8,822 nt of DNA, from the NCBI GenBank assembly GCA_014523665.1, contig JAATVR010000501.1:1-8822 (forward strand). Direction: 5' to 3'. Positions 4,276 through 8,822 of the stretch are shown here, piece by piece; position 1 is the first letter of the stretch, and the number at the start of each line of letters is the position of its first letter. The stretch is from Nitrososphaerales archaeon TH526 (lineage in GTDB: Archaea > Thermoproteota > Nitrososphaeria > Nitrososphaerales > Nitrososphaeraceae). Under the pieces are notes generated by a model that was not told the DNA's origin, did no database searches, and saw only the letters and a program-made list of their open reading frames with translations. Position numbers and translations under genes: made by a program.

Positions 4276-6188
4276 GCCTGAGAAGCCTTAGAAAAGAAGC
4301 GGGGCTACTTGTAGATAAAGTACTTTTGGATAGAAAAATTGATGGCATAAATTATACACTTACCGAGCCTCAGAACACTGAATTTGGAGAGCTTACCAGC
4401 AATATTGCGTTCCAGCTCGCTCAGCGATTGCGTAGTAAGCCACATCTCGTTGCAACGGATTTAGTAGACTCTCTTTCAAAACAGCTAAGTCAACAAAGGA
4501 CACAAGGATCACTGCTGAAGACAGTTGAGGCCCATCCTTCAGGGCATATAAATTTCAGGGCAGCTTGGGATGTGTATCCAAAGGCAGTAATCAGCGAGAT
4601 CATGGATGATGGTTACGGAAAATTTGACTTTGGAAGAGGAAGAAGGGTCGTTGTCGAACATACGAGTGTAAACCCTAACAAAGCGTTACATGTAGGACAC
4701 TTGAGAAACATGATTATTGGAGATGTTCTGTTCAGGATCCTTTCAGCTGTTAATTATGACACAAGTGTGTTCTATTATGTTGACGACTCAGGTCTTCAAG
4801 TAGCCGACATAGTTGTAGGATTCAAGTATGCTGGATTCCCCATTGATCCCCCCAACCCCACAACAAAATTCGACCAATATTGTGGGAATGAAGTTTATGT
4901 GAAAATTAATGATTTGTACACCAAGAACCCCGATCTCCAGCAGAAGCGACAGTCAGTCTTGAAAAGCATTGAAGAAGGTAACTCTGACTTATCAAGGTTC
5001 GCGAAGGATATCAGCCTACGCGTGTTGAAGGATCAGCTAAAGACATGCTGGAGTCTAAAAGTGAGGTACGACCTACTAAATTTCGAATCAGATATGGTGG
5101 CTTCCAAGCTGTGGGAGAAAATGTTCGAGGTCTTGAAAAATAAAGGTATGACAGTTTACGAAACTCAAGGAAAAAATAAAGGTTGTTGGGTGATCAGAGG
5201 ATCCGACGGGGACGACGACAAGGTGTTGATCAGAAGCGATGGGACCCTGACATATATTGCTAAGGATATGCCATACGCAGCTTGGAAGCTGGGCTTATTT
5301 TCTGATCCTTTCCTTTATTATGCATTCTCAGAGCAGTGGGACACTTCAATCCTCTGGGCAGACACCCTTGATAAATCGGTTGGTTCCCCGCCAAAACGAC
5401 AGTTTGGGGGCGCAGAGATTATAATCAACTTAATAGACTCAAGACAATCGAGATTGCAAGCCATCATCTCGAGTACTCTCGAGGCCGTTGATGATTATGA
5501 CAGAGAGCGGTATATACATCTAAGCTACGAACCTGTTACCCTAAGTTCTCGGACCGCCAAGTCGTTAGGTATTGATATTGTGAATACATCTGCTCATATG
5601 TCTGGAAGGAGAGGAATCTACGTTGGCGCCGACCAGGTTATGGAAATACTCTACAAGAAGGCAAGGGAAGAAATCAAGAGTAGATATCCGGATATGAGCG
5701 ACGCAGAGCTATCTGGGATTTCGGAAAGTCTAGGCAGGTCTGCTGTCCGCTACAACTTGATAAAGCAGGATTTAGAGCGGCCAATAGTGTTCGACCTAGA
5801 AGAGTCACTAAGCTTGGATGGCGATAGTGGGCCATATTTACAATATGCCTTCGCAAGATCTCAAAGGTTGCTCGAAAAGGGGGAATTGAGCCACCAAAGT
5901 ATCAGATTTACTAATCTTTTACATGACAAGGAGTTAAATTTGATTCGCGAATTGTCAAAAATGGACATGATCATCGAGCAATGTTCATTACAAATGAACC
6001 CAAAGCTTGTTGCAAGGTATGCTCATAAGCTCGCCGTAGCGTTTAATCTATTTTACGAACAGGTCCCCATTCTGAAGGCAGATAAAGGATCTCTAGTTTC
6101 AGCAAGGCTTCTGTTAGTAAAGGCCTTCAACCTTACTATGCGACTTTTGCTAGACTATCTTGGTATCGATTCGTTGAATAGAATGTAA
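4272..6188 (+). CDS. argS: Arginyl-tRNA synthetase
   Basis: A 638-residue class Ia synthetase that charges tRNA-Arg with arginine in the cytosol. An N-terminal additional domain (about 1-95) contains TEFGELTSNIAF. The catalytic core begins with EHTSVNPNKALHVGHLRN, where the HIGH signature is HVGH at 140-143. FYYVDDSGLQVAD (167-179) is a conserved ArgRS segment. The KMSKS-like loop is HMSGRRG (442-448), with His in the usual Lys place; Lys137, just before HVGH, is in the position known to compensate in ArgRSs that lack the loop lysine. The C-terminal helical anticodon-binding domain (DALR type) starts near GDSGPYLQYAFARSQRLL at 517. The length fits archaeal ArgRS and the gene appears intact. 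Its ATG overlaps the stop of the upstream phosphatase gene (ATGA). A tRNA-Arg gene, one of its substrates, lies about 1.5 kb upstream on the other strand. Confidence 0.95.
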   Translation: MSLRSLRKEAGLLVDKVLLDRKIDGINYTLTEPQNTEFGELTSNIAFQLAQRLRSKPHLVATDLVDSLSKQLSQQRTQGSLLKTVEAHPSGHINFRAAWDVYPKAVISEIMDDGYGKFDFGRGRRVVVEHTSVNPNKALHVGHLRNMIIGDVLFRILSAVNYDTSVFYYVDDSGLQVADIVVGFKYAGFPIDPPNPTTKFDQYCGNEVYVKINDLYTKNPDLQQKRQSVLKSIEEGNSDLSRFAKDISLRVLKDQLKTCWSLKVRYDLLNFESDMVASKLWEKMFEVLKNKGMTVYETQGKNKGCWVIRGSDGDDDKVLIRSDGTLTYIAKDMPYAAWKLGLFSDPFLYYAFSEQWDTSILWADTLDKSVGSPPKRQFGGAEIIINLIDSRQSRLQAIISSTLEAVDDYDRERYIHLSYEPVTLSSRTAKSLGIDIVNTSAHMSGRRGIYVGADQVMEILYKKAREEIKSRYPDMSDAELSGISESLGRSAVRYNLIKQDLERPIVFDLEESLSLDGDSGPYLQYAFARSQRLLEKGELSHQSIRFTNLLHDKELNLIRELSKMDMIIEQCSLQMNPKLVARYAHKLAVAFNLFYEQVPILKADKGSLVSARLLLVKAFNLTMRLLLDYLGIDSLNRM

Positions 6189-6247
6189 TGAGTGAAATTT
6201 TATGTTTACCAACGGTATTCACAAAAGGTGGACGCTGCCTCGGCTCA

Positions 6248-6252
6248 TTTTT
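6248..6252 (+). terminator. Possible T-run terminator after argS
   Basis: Five T's lie about 60 bases past the argS stop. It is short, and a longer pyrimidine-rich tract at 6522-6548 (repeated TTCC and TTTT) could be the main or back-up site. Confidence 0.25.
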
Positions 6253-6444
6253 GCTCTGAAGTGAAATAACCAAACAGTGATAACCGGCTGATCCAACTGT
6301 TACCTCGAAGGAAGAAGAAGTACGGTAGCTAATTGTGGACGCTTGTGCGATCCGTTGAATCCTGGGATTTTGGAATCGCCTGCGACAAGCGAAACAGTAA
6401 CATATTCCTGTTTTGATGCTTTTGTGCAAAAAAGCTTGACAAAA

Positions 6445-6468
6445 ATCATCGGGAATGCAACCGATGAT
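6445..6468. other. Eight-pair perfect inverted repeat (hairpin)
   Basis: ATCATCGG and CCGATGAT are exact reverse complements separated by the eight-base loop GAATGCAA. No T-run follows immediately on either strand, so it is not a standard terminator; it could be an RNA hairpin or a protein-binding palindrome. Confidence 0.45.
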
Positions 6469-6680
6469 GGGTCTCTAATTCACTGTGCAATCCAAAAAAC
6501 AAATGATGTAAATATGAATTGTTCCTTTTTCCTTTTCATATTCCTTTTGCGCGCCTGCATTAAAAGGCATGATTCCTGATTTGACTCCTAGAAACGGTGG
6601 TTGGATATGATGTGTTCCCTTTTGTTAGCACGTTGCTTAAAAAATGACATTCAAACGGAACCATAAGAAAGATGCCGATA

Positions 6681-6844
6681 TCATATGCTCATCATATATT
6701 TTTTGAGTAACATTTCTCGAATCTTCTTTATTGCTTCATCTTGTAGTCCACATTAGTTTTTCAGTCGTATAGATGCATTAGCCAATTATCGGAAATCTCC
6801 ATGACATCAGAAATACAGGTTATGTTAATTTTAGGGTTCTTCAT
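6681..6844 (-). pseudogene. Possible decayed small gene
   Basis: On the minus strand an ATG at 6844-6842 opens a 27-codon frame that begins MKNPKINITCISDV and ends at a TGA at 6763-6761. Shortly after, in another frame (6752-6684), lies the amphipathic stretch DEAIKKIREMLLKKY, ending at TGA. Together they look like the two ends of one small protein of about 50 residues broken by a stop and a frameshift. This rests on coding character judged by eye; the region is A/T-rich, so chance frames are possible. Confidence 0.2.
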
Positions 6845-6863
6845 CCAATTAAGGTAACATTTA

Positions 6864-6895
6864 CTGCAGCTAACCCCCTAATGTAAAGGCTGCAG
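6864..6895 (-). terminator. Hairpin spanning the stop codon of the sequon-rich gene
   Basis: CTGCAGC (6864-6870) and GCTGCAG (6889-6895) form a seven-pair stem with an 18-base loop that contains the stop codon. No T-run follows on the minus strand, so it may protect or process the 3' end rather than terminate transcription. Confidence 0.25.
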
Positions 6896-7457
6896 ATTGT
6901 TTCTGAGAGGAATATCCTCTAAGGAATGCTTCGACCGTAAGTGTCGTGTTATACAACTCGTCGGCGTTGGTGTGTAGGGTAAATGCGGATCTTCCATTAC
7001 CATCGGTCAATCCGCTAAAAAAATACGTAGAGATGCCACTTCCATTTGCTATCCACCCATCGATGCTAACTCCAGCAAGCTCAGCTGATGTTTCAGAGTC
7101 TAACGCAGAAAAATTAAGGATTAGCGTTGTATCGTCGGATTCCTGAGCTGAAACACGGAGAACAAATTCTTTCAATTCCAATATCCGGGCTGTTTCATTC
7201 AGAACATTTTGAGTAACATTGAGAATGACCTTATTCATTGCTAATGAAGTGAGTGCACCTATTGTAACAGGGTTGGTAGCGGTTGTAGTATCGTTGATTC
7301 TGGTGTTGGTTGTGTTTTCAAAAGTAGAAACCGTCAGATTCTCCTGGCTAATATTTAGGATCGATGATTGCACTTGGTCCTGCGAATAAGCATCTGTACA
7401 ATATAGTGCTACGGGACAGATCAGGTATATGATTAGCGTAATTAAACTGCCTCGCAT
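6870..7457 (-). CDS. Exported Ig-like surface protein rich in N-glycosylation sequons
   Basis: A 195-residue protein from the ATG at 7457 (a TTG directly upstream would add one residue). An N-terminal hydrophobic stretch, LITLIIYLICPVALYC, followed by DAYSQDQ, is a signal peptide or anchor, so the protein acts outside the membrane. A Ser/Thr/Asn-rich linker covers about 30-75. The C-terminal 80 residues have beta-sandwich (Ig-like or carboxypeptidase-regulatory-like) character, with GLTDGNGRSAFTLHT and TLTVEAFLRGYSS typical of such repeats. Nine N-x-S/T sequons are visible, an unusually high density that suggests a heavily glycosylated cell-surface or S-layer-associated protein. A TATA-like TATTTTTATAA at 7491-7501 lies upstream. 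The specific role is unknown. It lies 89 bases after the PsbP-like gene on the same strand, apparently with its own promoter. Confidence 0.75.
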   Translation of the reverse strand: MRGSLITLIIYLICPVALYCTDAYSQDQVQSSILNISQENLTVSTFENTTNTRINDTTTATNPVTIGALTSLAMNKVILNVTQNVLNETARILELKEFVLRVSAQESDDTTLILNFSALDSETSAELAGVSIDGWIANGSGISTYFFSGLTDGNGRSAFTLHTNADELYNTTLTVEAFLRGYSSQKQSAAFTLGG

Positions 7458-7490
7458 CAATGTAAATATTCTATAGGCTACTCCAACCTG

Positions 7491-7501
7491 TTATAAAAAT
7501 A
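7491..7501 (-). promoter_or_regulatory. TATA-like box upstream of the sequon-rich gene
   Basis: TATTTTTATAA on the minus strand is centred about 39 bases before the ATG at 7457, predicting a leader of about 12 bases. It suggests that the gene has its own promoter rather than only read-through from the PsbP-like gene. Confidence 0.35.
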
Positions 7502-7546
7502 CTGGCAATTCATGCACCAATATTTTAGTTCATGAGTCGTTATTTT

Positions 7547-8152
7547 TTATCTTATCAATAGAGAGTCCTGTATATTTTGTGCCGTTCTTGGATTGAAATA
7601 GGCTGATGGTTCAGCGGAATACGAAAACACAATCCATTTGTTTCCTTTAACTGCATAGGCTTGAGTCTGCTTTGTTTCTGATTGGTTTCCAGGTATCGTG
7701 TATGTTATTTTATGGGCCGGAAGTCCTGAAACTATTGTAGAATCGGAGTCATGTAGCGTGAAATTGTTTAAATTTCTAGCAAGAACTTGAATGGTAGAAT
7801 TAGTGAACTTATCAAGCGAATCAGGATCCATGTTGTGTGGAGACGACACAATAATGTTTGCATTTTCTGAGTAACCAAGTGTTCCGTTAATCCCGGTATG
7901 GTAAAAGTCCACTAGAATATTGTTACCTGAAATATTTCCAAGCTGTTCAAGTACATTCCAATTTGAAGGGTATTTGATTCGGATACCCGAACTAGGATCC
8001 TCGTAAACTAAATAATTTACGTTGCTTGAATTCTCTTCAAAGTCAAAGAAAACCTGTCCGACAACAACAGGTCCATCATCTACTTCCAATGTATTCAATA
8101 CCATAAAAAATAACCCGCCGAACAGAGCCGCACATAAAACAAAGAAATTCAA
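7547..8152 (-). CDS. PsbP-like exported protein
   Basis: A 201-residue protein with an N-terminal hydrophobic segment (about residues 2-21), probably a signal peptide or membrane anchor, followed by a single alpha/beta domain. The signature YEDPSSGIRIKYPSNWNVLE (50-69) opens the PsbP/Mog1-like fold. Other parts typical of these archaeal proteins are SGLPAHKITYTI (142-153), QAYAVKGNKWIVFSYSAEP (164-182) and the closing helix around TAQNIQDSLLI. Homologues are numerous in ammonia-oxidising thaumarchaea, and none that I know of has a proven function; the plant PsbP role in photosystem II does not transfer. The start is TTG at 8152: a stop lies two codons upstream, and the only ATG (residue 17) would delete most of the hydrophobic segment. 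Several N-x-S/T sequons support an external location. Confidence 0.8.
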   Translation of the reverse strand: MNFFVLCAALFGGLFFMVLNTLEVDDGPVVVGQVFFDFEENSSNVNYLVYEDPSSGIRIKYPSNWNVLEQLGNISGNNILVDFYHTGINGTLGYSENANIIVSSPHNMDPDSLDKFTNSTIQVLARNLNNFTLHDSDSTIVSGLPAHKITYTIPGNQSETKQTQAYAVKGNKWIVFSYSAEPSAYFNPRTAQNIQDSLLIR

Positions 8153-8258
8153 ATCTAGCCAGTCCTCTACTCCGAATGAAGCTTATTGATCCAATTTCAA
8201 TATTCCTATTTCAATAGTCAAGGTATCTGACTCAAGATTTACAATTGAAATAAATAGA

Positions 8259-8822
8259 ATGGAATATTATGAGGCTAAAGAGTTGATTGTAGCGTTCAGA
8301 CAGATCGGCATTATAGCCTATATGACAGGAATATTATGGCTTAGGAGAAATCCACTTTCGATGTTGTTTTCGGCTATAAGTCCATTCTCAATTTTATTTG
8401 TCCTTTTTGTAGTAAGTAATGGTCAGTACACAGATCTTGCAATCGCCGGAAGTCTTGTCATGGCAACTGTTGGCTACGGCTTGGCACTCGGGCAAGACAT
8501 TTCATTCTACAAGACAGAATACAAGATTCAAGATATCTTCGTAGCAGCACCAGTGTCGTCCCTCACATACATGACTGGACTTGCATTGTCCGAACTGTTA
8601 TTTGGTCTCCCTGCGCTAATCGCACTTACAACCTTAGCAGCATTATTTGGAGACACTTTATCCACGTTGCCATTGCTGGTCTGTAGCATACTTTTGACTT
8701 GGGGCACAATGTCCGCAATGGGTTTTTTCCTTTCTTCTCACATGCTACATATGCGAAATGCAACTCAGATTATTTCCTTTGTAAATGTGATCCTTGCGGT
8801 GATTCCACCAGTCTACTATTCA
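8259..8822 (+). CDS. ABC-2 type transporter permease (3' end outside window)
   Basis: An open frame of 188 codons from the ATG at 8259 runs off the window edge without a stop. The product is an integral membrane protein of ABC exporter type: a short cytoplasmic start with an amphipathic piece (AKELIVAFRQIGIIAYM), then hydrophobic segments near residues 34-53, 60-78, about 100-128 and 133-158, and another beginning near 172. The segment DIFVAAPVSSLTYMTGLALSE matches the cytoplasmic loop pattern of ABC-2 permeases, where a short D-hhh-aPvs motif precedes a membrane helix. No ATG, GTG or TTG lies upstream in frame after the stop at 8187-8189. It is divergent from the PsbP-like gene, with 106 bases between them. 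The ATP-binding partner is not in the window and probably lies to the right. The substrate is unknown. Confidence 0.8.
   Translation, partial: MEYYEAKELIVAFRQIGIIAYMTGILWLRRNPLSMLFSAISPFSILFVLFVVSNGQYTDLAIAGSLVMATVGYGLALGQDISFYKTEYKIQDIFVAAPVSSLTYMTGLALSELLFGLPALIALTTLAALFGDTLSTLPLLVCSILLTWGTMSAMGFFLSSHMLHMRNATQIISFVNVILAVIPPVYYS

Larger units (their letters stand above)
6189..6869. other. 680-base gap between convergent genes
   Basis: No convincing intact gene is visible on either strand; the open frames here are short and lack coding character. What it does hold is a weak T-run after argS, an eight-pair hairpin (6445-6468), a pyrimidine-rich tract (6522-6548), and a possible decayed small minus-strand gene (6681-6844). 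The gap is long for two convergent genes in a compact archaeal genome, which would fit loss of a former gene or an unrecognised RNA. Confidence 0.6.

Noticed and set aside
6228..6343. Nine-base repeat GTGGACGCT at 6228 and 6335
   Set aside because: Two short copies with no matching flanks; easily due to chance.
6136..6429. Minus-strand open frame over the end of argS
   Set aside because: It overlaps the conserved C-terminus of ArgRS and shows no coding character; its CYCFAC stretch lacks a second cysteine pair for a metal site.
6440..6520. C/D box guide RNA suggested by GATGATG
   Set aside because: No full RUGAUGA box paired with a CUGA box at suitable spacing was found.
6343..6579. Plus-strand 78-codon frame in the gap
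   Set aside because: It starts with GTG without a promoter or binding site, contains the hairpin, and its hydrophobic end comes from a pyrimidine-rich tract.
1..8822. CRISPR array, insertion sequence or defence system
   Set aside because: No regular repeat-spacer pattern, no transposase, and no nuclease or defence domain was recognised in any frame.

Overview
The window looks like an archaeal chromosome, most likely an ammonia-oxidising thaumarchaeon (Nitrososphaeria, probably soil group I.1b). The main reasons are an archaeal-type arginyl-tRNA synthetase, a HAD-IIB archaeal phosphoglycolate-phosphatase-like enzyme, a PsbP-like secreted protein, TATA boxes about 27 bases upstream of apparently leaderless starts, and a tRNA gene with an intron in a bulge-helix-bulge fold. 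The lineage is an inference; no marker gene in the window fixes it.

Left part (1-2715): the end of an integrated element. It holds a possible C-terminal tail of a gene cut by the window edge, two overlapping unrecognised plus-strand genes, and a convergent tyrosine recombinase whose start lies 46 bases from the 3' end of a tRNA gene. The recombinase carries a C-terminal zinc ribbon and coiled coil. The far attachment site is not in the window.

Centre (2715-6188): the tRNA reads best as tRNA-Arg(CCG) containing a 15-base non-canonical intron between positions 29 and 30, in the anticodon stem. Exact removal gives a perfect five-pair anticodon stem, and the precursor forms a textbook splice motif. 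A tRNA promoter, a cluster of TTTGATA motifs with a 14-base palindrome, and an unrecognised 119-residue gene follow. A two-gene unit then encodes the HAD phosphatase and ArgRS, joined by an ATGA overlap. A tRNA-Arg gene and the enzyme that charges it therefore lie within about 1.5 kb.

Right part (6189-8822): a 680-base gap with no convincing intact gene, but with a hairpin and a possible decayed small gene. It is followed by two minus-strand exported proteins (an asparagine-sequon-rich Ig-like protein and a PsbP-like protein) and a divergent ABC-2 transporter permease cut by the window edge.

The best candidates for a second look are the tRNA intron, its relation to the integrated element, and the unrecognised element genes. 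I see no CRISPR array, defence island or complete new multi-gene system.
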